Shown piece by piece: positions 1 through 6,427 of a stretch of 7,429 bases of DNA; position 1 is the first letter of the stretch, and each line of letters begins with the position of its first letter. The notes beneath the pieces were generated by a model. The model worked only from the letters and a program-made list of their open reading frames with translations. It was not told the DNA's origin and did no database searches. This stretch comes from Chitinophagales bacterium (GTDB lineage Bacteria > Bacteroidota > Bacteroidia > Chitinophagales > UBA2359): the NCBI GenBank assembly GCA_020629335.1, contig JAHDDN010000055.1, positions 793-8,221 of the forward strand, written 5' to 3'. The translations under genes were made by a program, and so were the position numbers.

Positions 1-140
1 CAAGCAAAGCGAGCAATCTTATGTCTGCGCCAGCAGACGTTCCAACACTATGGACCATCACCATCAACCAAAAAAAATCTGACAGCAAGCAAAGCGAGCA
101 ATCTTATGTCTGCGCCAGCAGACGTTCCAACACTATGGAC
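1..140. repeat. 55-bp direct repeat, two copies (1-55 and 86-140)
   Basis: The 55 bases at 1-55 recur without a visible change at 86-140. They are separated by 30 bases containing ATCAACC, an A-run and TCTGACAG. Each copy carries a 6-bp hairpin, GTCTGC-gcca-GCAGAC (23-38 and 108-123), and a CAAGCAAAGCGAGCAATCT block. That block aligns base for base in length with TGAGCGCAGCGAACGATCT near 6822-6910, so the two loci belong to one intergenic repeat family. The first copy starts at the window edge and may extend further. No coding function is evident; the open frame through this stretch consists of repeat sequence. Confidence 0.9.
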
Positions 141-168
141 TATGGACTATGGACCATCGACTATCGAC
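134..168. repeat. Heptamer tandem array (YATSGAC)x5
   Basis: There are five head-to-tail 7-bp units: TATGGAC three times (134-154), CATCGAC (155-161) and TATCGAC (162-168). The array ends 4 bases from the stop codon of the phenylalanine hydroxylase gene on the minus strand (stop at 173-175). The same unit family recurs at 49-68 and at 6792-6876. The array resembles short tandemly repeated heptamers known from some other bacteria, but assignment to a named family is not possible from sequence alone. Confidence 0.85.
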
Positions 169-172
169 TAAT

Positions 173-883
173 TCAAGCAATCAACGCCTCCAAATCCCCC
201 AAACAAGTATACAACTGCTCAAAAGACTCACACTCATAATATAGCTGCTGAATCTCGCTATTGATGAATTCCTGATGGATCGTATTATTCAAATCAAAAG
301 GTCGAATCTCGATAGGATCGTCGTAAATGTGGTGGGTTTCTCCAAAAGAAGAAATAATACCCGCCCCATAAATTTCTGTTTTCTCTCGCCCCTTAATTAA
401 GCCAAACTCCACCGTAAACCAATAAATACGTTGTATCTGTCGAGTCAATTCATCCGAGTGGGCGTATTTGACTCCCAATTCACCTAATTTCTGGGTAAAA
501 TCTGCATAATTTTGATCCATCAAAAGCGGAATATGCCCAAATATATCGTGAAACATATCAGGTTCCTCCAAATAATCCAATTCGCTCATTTTTCGTAGCC
601 AAGTGGAGGCACAAAATCGCTTATTCGCCAAGAAGGCAAAAAACTCCTTCACTGGAATCAAGCCAGGCACCACTTCAATAGACCAACCATTAGCCGCCAT
701 GAGTGTACGATCCAATTCCTCAAAGCGTGGAATTCTCTCGGCATACATTACCTCTTTCATACGGCCCAAGCACTCCAAATAAATAGGGCTTGCCTTATCC
801 GATAAATTAGCCACCTGTCGCTCAAACAATATTTTCCAGACTTGAAAGTCCTCCTCCTTGTAAAAATCGTATTCCTGTCTCAT
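173..883 (-). CDS. phhA: Phenylalanine 4-hydroxylase (pterin-dependent, Fe(II))
   Basis: This 236-residue cytoplasmic enzyme should convert L-phenylalanine to L-tyrosine using O2, tetrahydropterin and non-haem iron. The aromatic amino acid hydroxylase fold is marked by the HDIFGH motif at residues 112-117, giving iron ligands His112 and His117. Glu159 in TVEFGL gives the third ligand of the facial triad. Flanking family strings PDMFHD and YWFTVEFGL are intact. The protein is a bare catalytic domain: it lacks the N-terminal ACT regulatory domain of animal enzymes and is somewhat shorter than the best-studied bacterial ones. The ATG at 881-883 is the only plausible start and has no Shine-Dalgarno, as is usual in Bacteroidota. 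No pterin carbinolamine dehydratase lies nearby. The gene follows higBA on the same strand after 110 bases, but a -7 motif in that gap suggests its own promoter. Tryptophan or tyrosine hydroxylase is less likely, given that bacterial homologues of this type are mostly phenylalanine hydroxylases. Confidence 0.93.
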   Translation of the reverse strand: MRQEYDFYKEEDFQVWKILFERQVANLSDKASPIYLECLGRMKEVMYAERIPRFEELDRTLMAANGWSIEVVPGLIPVKEFFAFLANKRFCASTWLRKMSELDYLEEPDMFHDIFGHIPLLMDQNYADFTQKLGELGVKYAHSDELTRQIQRIYWFTVEFGLIKGREKTEIYGAGIISSFGETHHIYDDPIEIRPFDLNNTIHQEFINSEIQQLYYECESFEQLYTCLGDLEALIA

Positions 884-920
884 GATATAGTATTAAAATG
901 GGTTTGATTTTATGCGGCGG

Positions 921-928
921 CAAATATA
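921..928 (-). promoter_or_regulatory. Bacteroidota -7 promoter element for phhA
   Basis: On the minus strand this reads TATATTTG, an exact match to the Bacteroidota -7 consensus TAnnTTTG, 37 bases upstream of the phhA start codon. A TTTG -33 element is not at the ideal 19-21 bp spacing; TTTG strings occur 12 and 24 bp upstream. The -7 element therefore looks good and the -33 weak. It would give a leader of about 30 nt and transcription of phhA independent of the toxin-antitoxin operon. Confidence 0.5.
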
Positions 929-993
929 ATGGCAATTTTGCAAAACACAGGCCAAAGAATATAGATATTTAGATAGTGTCGTGACAGGAATAC

Positions 994-1347
994 TTATTCT
1001 CCTAGTAGAAGCTCTGCATCAATATGAAGTTTATTATAAAGCCCTTTAGCAATCTCTAAAGTTAATTTGCGCTTTCCATTAAGGATTTCACTGACTCTTG
1101 AAGGAGGAATTCCTAAAATTTCTGCTAAATCTTTTTGTTTTAGTTTTCTTTGATACATTCTTAATTCAATCATTTCCTTTAGAGATTCTGCTTTGAAGGG
1201 GTAGTACAGCTCTTCATATTCTTGTACTTCATCGGAGATATTATCTAGCTCTATTTGATATTGCTTGCTTAATTTGCCTTCTTCAGTCAGTTTTTTAAGT
1301 AATTCTTCTAATCGTTTTGATTTAGTTTGATATTCTTTTTTTGTCAT
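994..1347 (-). CDS. higA: HigA-type antitoxin, XRE/HTH family
   Basis: This 117-residue antitoxin should neutralise the adjacent HigB toxin and, through its DNA-binding domain, repress the operon. Residues 1-50 are charged and helical, rich in Lys, Glu and Leu, and are the likely toxin-contacting or dimerising part. Residues about 58-112 form the XRE helix-turn-helix, with QKDLAEILGI followed by PPSRVSEILNGKRKLT. That second string closely resembles the recognition region of E. coli HigA (YgjM). A longer open frame runs back to 1428 but overlaps the toxin gene by 77 bases. The ATG at 1345-1347 was chosen because it lies 4 bases after the toxin stop codon and starts a protein of normal antitoxin form. 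The tight spacing implies translational coupling. No terminator is evident after the stop. Confidence 0.9.
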   Translation of the reverse strand: MTKKEYQTKSKRLEELLKKLTEEGKLSKQYQIELDNISDEVQEYEELYYPFKAESLKEMIELRMYQRKLKQKDLAEILGIPPSRVSEILNGKRKLTLEIAKGLYNKLHIDAELLLGE

Positions 1348-1351
1348 AATC

Positions 1352-1645
1352 TTAAATTTTACTTGCGTTGATTTGATCATATTCATCGTGAGTACCAATG
1401 AATCGAATATATATTTTCTGTGAAACAAATAAAATGATAACGACTAATCTGTAATCATTTCCTTTGATATTAAAAACGTATCGGTTGTTCCCTATATAAT
1501 CCACAGAATTGAAATCCTTTTTAATATCTGCTAATGATTTCCATTGAGCTGCTTTTACAATGGAATACCAATATAGTAAGGGGATTTTAGCCTGATTATG
1601 TTTGATAGAAAACTCAGTAAGTCTTCTTGGAGTAACCACTCTCAT
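1352..1645 (-). CDS. higB: HigB-type toxin (mRNA interferase)
   Basis: This 97-residue protein of the HigB/YgjN branch of the RelE superfamily is expected to cleave mRNA at the ribosome when free of antitoxin. Family marks are the N-terminal MRVVTPRRLTEF, equivalent to the E. coli HigB start, then RYVFNIKGNDYRL at residues 55-67, QKIYIRFIGTH at 76-86 and the terminal THDEYD motif at 85-90. Arg66, Lys77, His86 and Tyr89 are plausible functional residues by analogy. Length matches the family (about 95-105). The toxin-first order and 4-bp gap to the antitoxin gene are typical of hig loci. The gene is visibly more A+T-rich (about 30% GC in a sampled 60 bases) than phhA (about 43%), consistent with horizontal acquisition. 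It appears intact. Confidence 0.9.
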   Translation of the reverse strand: MRVVTPRRLTEFSIKHNQAKIPLLYWYSIVKAAQWKSLADIKKDFNSVDYIGNNRYVFNIKGNDYRLVVIILFVSQKIYIRFIGTHDEYDQINASKI

Positions 1646-1655
1646 AATTTGTTTT

Positions 1656-1695
1656 GGGAATAAAATTACAAAAAATGGAATTTAATTACAAAAAA
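1656..1695 (-). promoter_or_regulatory. Tandem 20-bp operator-like repeat overlapping the higBA promoter
   Basis: Two adjacent 20-bp copies (1656-1675 and 1676-1695) differ at only 3 positions and end 11 bases upstream of the toxin start. On the minus strand a TTTG (1689-1692) and TAATTTTA (1661-1668) are spaced by exactly 20 bp, matching the Bacteroidota -33/-7 arrangement TTTG-N(19-21)-TAnnTTTG at 7 of 8 positions in the -7 box. The promoter elements lie inside the repeat copies, so a repressor binding them would block RNA polymerase. HigA autoregulation is the natural inference. The predicted leader is only about 10 nt. Confidence 0.5.
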
Positions 1696-1836
1696 ATTAA
1701 CCTTTCTATTTAGTAAGAGTTGTATTAAAAATTGCAATTTCAAGATAAACAATGCAAATTGAACTATTAGTGTATTGAGTTTGAATACCTAAGCAATCAA
1801 TTCATATTTCATTGTTCATCATTCATCGTTAAAATC

Positions 1837-2072
1837 GGCTTAGGGATGGTAGCGGTATGTGGCGTCCATGAGGCTGCTTACGTAGCTTAGTGATGCGATG
1901 GCTGGCCCGCAGGGCAGACAAGCAGCACTTAGCGAAGTAGCTGCCGAATAGCCACATAAGAGCGTACAGCCCGACGGCTGCGCTTCGCTTGAATGTGTAA
2001 TGATTAATGCGTAACGATTAATATTTGGCTCGTGCTGCGCACTTCGCCTATGCGAGCGCAGACGGAAGCCCC
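1837..2072 (+). repeat. Structured dispersed element, copy A
   Basis: This non-coding element shares its boundaries with copy B at 6520-6740 on the opposite strand. In order it shows: closing arm GGCTT (1837-1841); conserved AGGGATGGTAGCGG; stem TATGTGGC (1856-1863) pairing with GCCACATA (1951-1958); inside that, TTAC/GTAG, GCT/AGC, AGTG/CACT (1889-1892, 1926-1929) and hairpin GCCC-gca-GGGC (1905-1915). Then comes the linker GAGCGTACAGCCCGA, a second stem CTGCGCTTCGC (1978-1988) with GCGAGCGCAG (2052-2061), and GGAAGCCCC, whose AAGCC (2066-2070) pairs with GGCTT. The second loop holds a GTGC-tgc-GCAC hairpin (2032-2042) also found near copy B. Similar end strings seem familiar from other Bacteroidota intergenic regions, but that is recollection. 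An RNA gene, a MITE-like DNA element or a cruciform-forming repeat are all possible. Confidence 0.75.
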
Positions 2073-2100
2073 AATTAATTATGAACAATAAATAATAAAC

Positions 2101-2150
2101 AACAAAATCCTGTTAATTTTCAAATTCTGCAAATTCTGATTCAGACAAAT
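2101..2150. repeat. Degenerate AAATTCTG-type intergenic repeat
   Basis: This stretch is built from near-repeated AAATTCTG words (AAATTCTGC then AAATTCTGAT) followed by TCAGAC. It lies directly beside the hairpin at 2152-2172 and downstream of the adhesin. Comparable AATTCTG/CCTGTTAATT runs are, from memory, frequent in intergenic DNA of several phyla. No gene or regulatory role can be assigned. Confidence 0.35.
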
Positions 2151-2151
2151 T

Positions 2152-2172
2152 AGACGTTGCACTGCAACGTCT
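2152..2172. repeat. 9-bp perfect hairpin at the adhesin 3' end
   Basis: AGACGTTGC (2152-2160) and GCAACGTCT (2164-2172) pair perfectly around a 3-base loop, 8 bases after the adhesin stop codon on the minus strand. No T-run follows on the minus strand, so a classical intrinsic terminator is not supported; mRNA 3'-end protection or a REP-like repeat is more plausible. The AGACG...CGTCTCT layout is shared with the hairpin at 7402-7419. Confidence 0.7.
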
Positions 2173-2180
2173 CTATAAGA

Positions 2181-5072
2181 CTAGCGCACCAGCGTCACAT
2201 TCCCCTTCTCCACCAAATGCTCATCCAAGAAACTAACCATATCCACATAATAAACGTAGACACCCATATCTTGTAATTCACCTTTATAGGTGCCATCCCA
2301 ACCATCTTCGGGAGAGAAACCTTCAAATATTTTTTGTCCCCATCTATTGTAGATACGGAAAGCTCGGACCTCTTTAATGCCTCGCATATTGAAGCGGAAA
2401 ATATCATTAAGACCATCGCCATTAGGAGAGAAAGCATTCGGAAGCACCGCCTCAATGAAGTAGGTTAAGTCAATTGTTACAGAATCAATCGCCGTACAAC
2501 CAAACTCATTCTCTGCATTAAGATAGAAGGTCTGAGGCTCAATTAATTGTACCACTGGATTCGGAATATTAGGATTACTCAGGCCCGTTTCAGGCGTCCA
2601 GAATACGTTCCCATCAGCAAAGCCATCTATCGTATGTTCTTCGCCTATGTTGATGGTGACACTCGTGCCTGCATCCACAAAAGGCGTAGGATTGACCGTG
2701 ATGAAAAGTGTATCAAAATCCTCGAAACATTCATTATAGACTCGCACGATATATTCTGTATCCTCAGAAGGGTTAGCAATTGGATTGGCAATTGTTGGAT
2801 CACTTAAGCCATAAGAAGGTGTCCATGCAAACTGCGCCCCACCAGAAGCTTGGAGTTCAACCTCATCTCCGTCACAGATCGTTAGGTCTGGCCCCGCATC
2901 GGCATCCACTAATGGGACTACCGTTACAGTTAAGGTATCTCTATTAATACAACTGTTAGTGTCCGTTATAGCAATGATATAATCAGTCGTTTCCAAAGGG
3001 AAAGCAATTGGATCAATGAGGCTTGCATCGCTAAGTGTACTTGCAGGTTCCCAACCGAAATCAATAATACCATCATTAGGTATCATTGCTCCTAATTGAG
3101 TAGAATCTCCATAGCAGATGGTGACATCATTATCAGCTGTTAATAATGGCAGTGGATGCACGACCAAAAAAAGTTGATCCTCAGAACTACAGCCATTCGG
3201 ATCAAATACAGTGACCGTTAGCGTAGTATCTTGTGTAGGAAATACAGTAGGAATAGCCAGCGTAGGATCAGGAAATAAATCGGATGGTTCCCATAAGTAA
3301 GTGTTATCACTTCCAGCTCCACCTGTAGAAGACGAAAATACTTGTACGCCATCTCCAAAGCAAGTCTCTGTATCAGGGCCAGCCTCAGCAAATATCTCTG
3401 GATAAATCGTGAAATCTAAAGTTGTTTCGTTCTCGCAGCCCTCATCCGTAACAACGCTATAAGTGATTGTATAATCACCCACTTGTGAGTAAGTATGGCT
3501 AGGATTGGGGAAAACGCTGCTATTATCAGCAGGGTCGGCAAAACTATCGCCAAAATCCCACTCAAAACCCACAATATTCCCTTCTGATAAGTCGGAAAAA
3601 TTAACTGGCACATCCAAACATAATAGAGATAAATCAAAGAGGGCTGTTGGTATATCAGCGATATATAAAGGAAGCTGAATACTGTCTACACAACCAATCT
3701 CATTAGTGGTGACTAAGCTAACATCATAAGTACCACCCTCGTAGTAGATATGACTTGGATTTTGCTCTGTACTAAGGCCATTATCACCAAAATCCCATTC
3801 CCAATCTACTATATCGCTATAATCAGAATTAGATAAGTCTCCAAAGTTAATAATTTCCTCTGCACAAATATTCGGCTGAATAGTTTCAAAATCTGCCTCC
3901 AATAAAGGATATAAATAAAGCCAAATAGTAGCCTGATCAGTACAACTTACATTCGGATTGGCAATATAATTGACGACATAAAGCCCCGTATCAGGATAAA
4001 GATAAGTTGGCTCATAAAGATTGCTATTATCGGTAGTGGTGCTTGGATCACCAAAATCCCATTGATGTGTATCAGCGCCTATCGTATTATTTGAGAAGCT
4101 TACTTCAAAACTATTGCAATTATAAATAATAAACTCTCCATTAGGCCCAATGTCATCACTCTCAATCAAGGCATTAATAGTGAGGCAATCCGTAATATTA
4201 AATTGAAAATCTCTCTTAACGGTACTGACTGCCTGCCCACCTATGTATTCTGTTACACAAATACCAACTACGTGTTGTCCTAAGTCCAATGGGGTACCTG
4301 TTAGCAAGCCCGTTTCAGGATCAATCGAAATAGCAGGATCAGTATTGATTGGATAAATATCACTATAACCTGCTCCCCAATCTACGGCTGGATAGGGTGG
4401 AGGAGGTGCAGGAGCAAATGGCGGATCGCAAAACTCTCCACCAGGCTGATAACAAAACTCTCCACCGCCAATTAATGGATCACAAAGTGAATAGACCAAA
4501 TAATCGCCATCTATATCAGTTGCCGAATGATCAAAAATGATCGGAGAACCTTGGCATATAACAATAGGCGGAAAATTATTAAAATAAGGAGAATTGTTAC
4601 AAGGAAAGCTATTCTCATCTGGCAAAGTTACCATATAAGTTGAGCCCGTCTCGGCTGGATTAATAATATTAATGATGGTTCCATTTCGACTATAACGCTG
4701 ATAAACGAAATCTAAAGGCCCTTCCACGCCAGCTGGCCTCGTATAAATGTAGGTGTAAGTCGTTTCCTCTACACATACATCTGGTAGTGTTTCTATACAA
4801 ATATCCGCATTGGGCTCTAAAGGATTGGCAAAAGTAAAACCCGCTTCCAATATATCCAATAAAGTACCATTCTGATTGAAAATATGTAAGAAAGCAGGAT
4901 CATCATATTCAGCGCCTTCCCCACCACAGTCTCTATATATCTTTAGGCTAAATTCATACTGATTAGCCCCAATACATTCATAAGTTAGCTCTCCACCAAT
5001 AATGTGAAAACCTACTAATTCGAAAGGATTCAAAAATAAAAACAGTAATATATAAAAAGCGTATTTTGTCAT
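2181..5072 (-). CDS. Large secreted PKD-domain adhesin with T9SS type B C-terminal domain
   Basis: This 963-residue protein is predicted to be exported by Sec and then secreted or surface-attached by the type IX system. Residues 1-22 are a signal peptide with a hydrophobic core; the mature end HIIGGELTYECIG is typical of a Bacteroidota gliding-associated family. An N-terminal Cys-rich beta domain runs to about 165. A putative Ig/cadherin-like domain with DPETGLLTGTP follows at 251-261. Three PKD domains are centred on WDFGD at 338-342, 426-430 and 505-509. Four Ig-like repeats then run through about 560-870, three with AGPD or ADND-type starts, TxC and a WxP or WEP motif. The CHU_C/gliding-motility C-terminal domain spans 872-963, with PNAFSPNGDGLNDIF, YNRWGQKIFE, WDGTYKGE and a GNVTLVR end. 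The GGEFC octapeptide is duplicated near 204-219, followed by a Pro-rich stretch. The ATG at 5070-5072 gives the complete signal peptide. The exact ligand is unknown; adhesion or extracellular matrix function is inferred from domains. Confidence 0.92.
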   Translation of the reverse strand: MTKYAFYILLFLFLNPFELVGFHIIGGELTYECIGANQYEFSLKIYRDCGGEGAEYDDPAFLHIFNQNGTLLDILEAGFTFANPLEPNADICIETLPDVCVEETTYTYIYTRPAGVEGPLDFVYQRYSRNGTIINIINPAETGSTYMVTLPDENSFPCNNSPYFNNFPPIVICQGSPIIFDHSATDIDGDYLVYSLCDPLIGGGEFCYQPGGEFCDPPFAPAPPPPYPAVDWGAGYSDIYPINTDPAISIDPETGLLTGTPLDLGQHVVGICVTEYIGGQAVSTVKRDFQFNITDCLTINALIESDDIGPNGEFIIYNCNSFEVSFSNNTIGADTHQWDFGDPSTTTDNSNLYEPTYLYPDTGLYVVNYIANPNVSCTDQATIWLYLYPLLEADFETIQPNICAEEIINFGDLSNSDYSDIVDWEWDFGDNGLSTEQNPSHIYYEGGTYDVSLVTTNEIGCVDSIQLPLYIADIPTALFDLSLLCLDVPVNFSDLSEGNIVGFEWDFGDSFADPADNSSVFPNPSHTYSQVGDYTITYSVVTDEGCENETTLDFTIYPEIFAEAGPDTETCFGDGVQVFSSSTGGAGSDNTYLWEPSDLFPDPTLAIPTVFPTQDTTLTVTVFDPNGCSSEDQLFLVVHPLPLLTADNDVTICYGDSTQLGAMIPNDGIIDFGWEPASTLSDASLIDPIAFPLETTDYIIAITDTNSCINRDTLTVTVVPLVDADAGPDLTICDGDEVELQASGGAQFAWTPSYGLSDPTIANPIANPSEDTEYIVRVYNECFEDFDTLFITVNPTPFVDAGTSVTINIGEEHTIDGFADGNVFWTPETGLSNPNIPNPVVQLIEPQTFYLNAENEFGCTAIDSVTIDLTYFIEAVLPNAFSPNGDGLNDIFRFNMRGIKEVRAFRIYNRWGQKIFEGFSPEDGWDGTYKGELQDMGVYVYYVDMVSFLDEHLVEKGNVTLVR

Positions 5073-5097
5073 TAATTGGGGGTTTCATTATCAGACA

Positions 5098-5118
5098 CTA
5101 TAACGTAATAAGTTATAG
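5098..5118. promoter_or_regulatory. Perfect 7-bp inverted repeat upstream of the adhesin
   Basis: CTATAAC (5098-5104) and GTTATAG (5112-5118) form a perfect inverted repeat with a 7-base spacer, 26 bases upstream of the adhesin start and within the 223-bp divergent region shared with the LytTR regulator. Arms of this size and spacing fit a dimeric regulator site or a leader hairpin. It could also arise by chance in AT-rich DNA. No convincing promoter pair was recognised for either divergent gene. Confidence 0.4.
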
Positions 5119-5295
5119 AGCTGTTTTATAAAATAGAAATTTAAAGAGCATTTTTGACCAAAAAATTACACTTTTTTTTGACTATCTATGTCAGAATAGT
5201 TACTTTAAGCGACTATAACCAATTTTAAACTATTTTTAAGATCGCCCTAAACACACTTAAAAACCAGTTTTTTTGCACGAAAAGTACCTAAACCT

Positions 5296-6027
5296 ATGCA
5301 ACAAGATTTGATTAAATGCTTAATCATTGATGATGAACCCCTTGCTTCTGACCTAGTCGAAAGTTTTGCAAAAAAAATACCTGACTTAGAGGTCGTACGC
5401 AAAATCAATGATCCATTAGAAGCGCTCAATATCATCAATCAAGGAGGTATCGACCTGATTTTTCTTGACATAGAAATGCCCAATATTAATGGCGTTCAAT
5501 TTGTTAAGTCACTCAATACCTCTCCACACGTCATTTTTACAACTGCTTATAGCGATTATGCGTTGGAAGGCTATGAACTAAATGTGATAGATTACCTCCT
5601 AAAACCCTTTAGTTTCGGTCGCTTTCTGAAAGCCGCCAATAAAGCCATAGAAAGCATCCGTAAGAATCGCTCCACTAATGAAAGCGAAAAACAAGCCACC
5701 TCCACCGAGGACTTCATGTTCGTAAAAGCGGATAAAAAAATCACCAAAATCAAATTTAATGATATTTACTACATCGAGGCCATGCAAGACTATGTGCGCC
5801 TCTTTCTAAAAGAAGACAAAATCACCGTACACGGTACGCTCAAAAAAGTAGAAGAAAAACTAGCCCCTCGCCAATTTATTAGAGTACATCGCTCTTATAT
5901 CATTAGTCTCAACAAGATAGACGAAATCGTCGGTAATATCGTCCGTATCAAAGGAAACGAAATCCCTATTGGGCTCAACTATAAAGAGAAGCTGGAAAAA
6001 GCCGTCAATGACAAAAAGTTTTTATAA
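5296..6027 (+). CDS. LytTR-family two-component response regulator
   Basis: This 243-residue cytoplasmic transcription regulator has an N-terminal receiver domain (residues about 6-122). Acidic pocket Asp12-Asp13, phospho-acceptor Asp58 in FLDIEMP, Thr82-Thr83 in FTTAYSDYA and Lys103 in LLKPF are all present, so phosphorylation competence is expected. A short polar linker (about 123-138) precedes a LytTR DNA-binding domain (about 140-240) with FVKADKKITKI, IYYIEAMQDYVRLF and FIRVHRSYIISLNKI, which are characteristic of the family. A cognate LytS/YehU-type histidine kinase is not in the window. The gene is divergent from the adhesin and lies 63 nt ahead of a small secreted-protein gene on the same strand. 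The ATG at 5296 begins immediately before the first beta strand (IKCLIIDDE), supporting this start; no ribosome binding site is seen. Confidence 0.92.
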   Translation: MQQDLIKCLIIDDEPLASDLVESFAKKIPDLEVVRKINDPLEALNIINQGGIDLIFLDIEMPNINGVQFVKSLNTSPHVIFTTAYSDYALEGYELNVIDYLLKPFSFGRFLKAANKAIESIRKNRSTNESEKQATSTEDFMFVKADKKITKIKFNDIYYIEAMQDYVRLFLKEDKITVHGTLKKVEEKLAPRQFIRVHRSYIISLNKIDEIVGNIVRIKGNEIPIGLNYKEKLEKAVNDKKFL

Positions 6028-6090
6028 ATGAGATTAAAATGTTACTTTGTTGATGTTAATGGCATAAATTGTCAACGAAAACCCAACAAA

Positions 6091-6408
6091 ATGAAATACA
6101 TTTATACCCTCCTTATAATAACAAGTTTGGCCCTATTTAGCCAAAATATCCATGCACAAAGCATAGAAGATTCTTCAGATGAATTACACCAAATCTATCT
6201 AGAACAGCCAGCCAAGTCCATCAATCATATCGAATATGATAAAACAGGCGAACCCATAGAAGGCGAACTCTCCAAAGATGGCAAAAAAGTCTATTTGAAA
6301 AATTATGAAGGCAAGAAAAGAGTCAAACTAAACGTCACCTATACCAACGGCAAAGACGAAGAATTCTCCAAAAGCCCCTGCTTCATCGATCCCGTAGCCC
6401 CACTCTAA
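6091..6408 (+). CDS. Small secreted protein of unknown function
   Basis: This 105-residue protein is not recognised. Residues 1-18 form a clear signal peptide (MKYIYTLL... with a hydrophobic core), with likely signal peptidase I cleavage after IHA. The mature part is about 82 residues, charged, rich in Lys, Glu, Tyr and Gly, and carries a single Cys near the C terminus; there is no lipobox. It has short alternating stretches such as GEPIEGELSKDGKKVYLKNY, compatible with a small beta-rich periplasmic or secreted domain. The frame is open from 6028, but that earlier ATG would put 21 polar residues ahead of the signal sequence, so the ATG at 6091 is preferred. The gene follows the LytTR regulator by 63 bases and may share its transcript. 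Confidence 0.75.
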   Translation: MKYIYTLLIITSLALFSQNIHAQSIEDSSDELHQIYLEQPAKSINHIEYDKTGEPIEGELSKDGKKVYLKNYEGKKRVKLNVTYTNGKDEEFSKSPCFIDPVAPL

Positions 6409-6427
6409 CGGTTTGGTACATTCATGT

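Noticed and set aside
1..140. A possible CRISPR array from the two identical units.
   Set aside because: There are only two units of 55 bp with a 30-bp low-complexity separator that itself recurs elsewhere; no third repeat and no cas gene are present.
21..239. A 72-codon plus-strand open frame at the left edge.
   Set aside because: It is made of the 55-bp repeats and heptamers and then runs antisense into the hydroxylase gene.
994..1428. A longer 144-residue version of the antitoxin.
   Set aside because: It would overlap the toxin gene by 77 bases and add 27 residues without antitoxin character; the ATG at 1345-1347 fits the hig layout.
1840..2088. An 82-codon open frame on the minus strand through copy A.
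   Set aside because: It lies wholly inside a structured repeat whose other copy does not preserve the frame, and its composition (many Ser, Cys, Ala) has no domain features.
2547..2807. Plus-strand open frames inside the adhesin gene (for example 2547-2807 and 4349-4540).
   Set aside because: They are antisense to a well-supported domain-rich gene and show no domain, signal or promoter of their own.
6028..6408. A 126-residue version of the small secreted protein starting right after the LytTR stop.
   Set aside because: The extra 21 residues are polar and would precede the signal peptide; the ATG at 6091 starts a canonical signal sequence.
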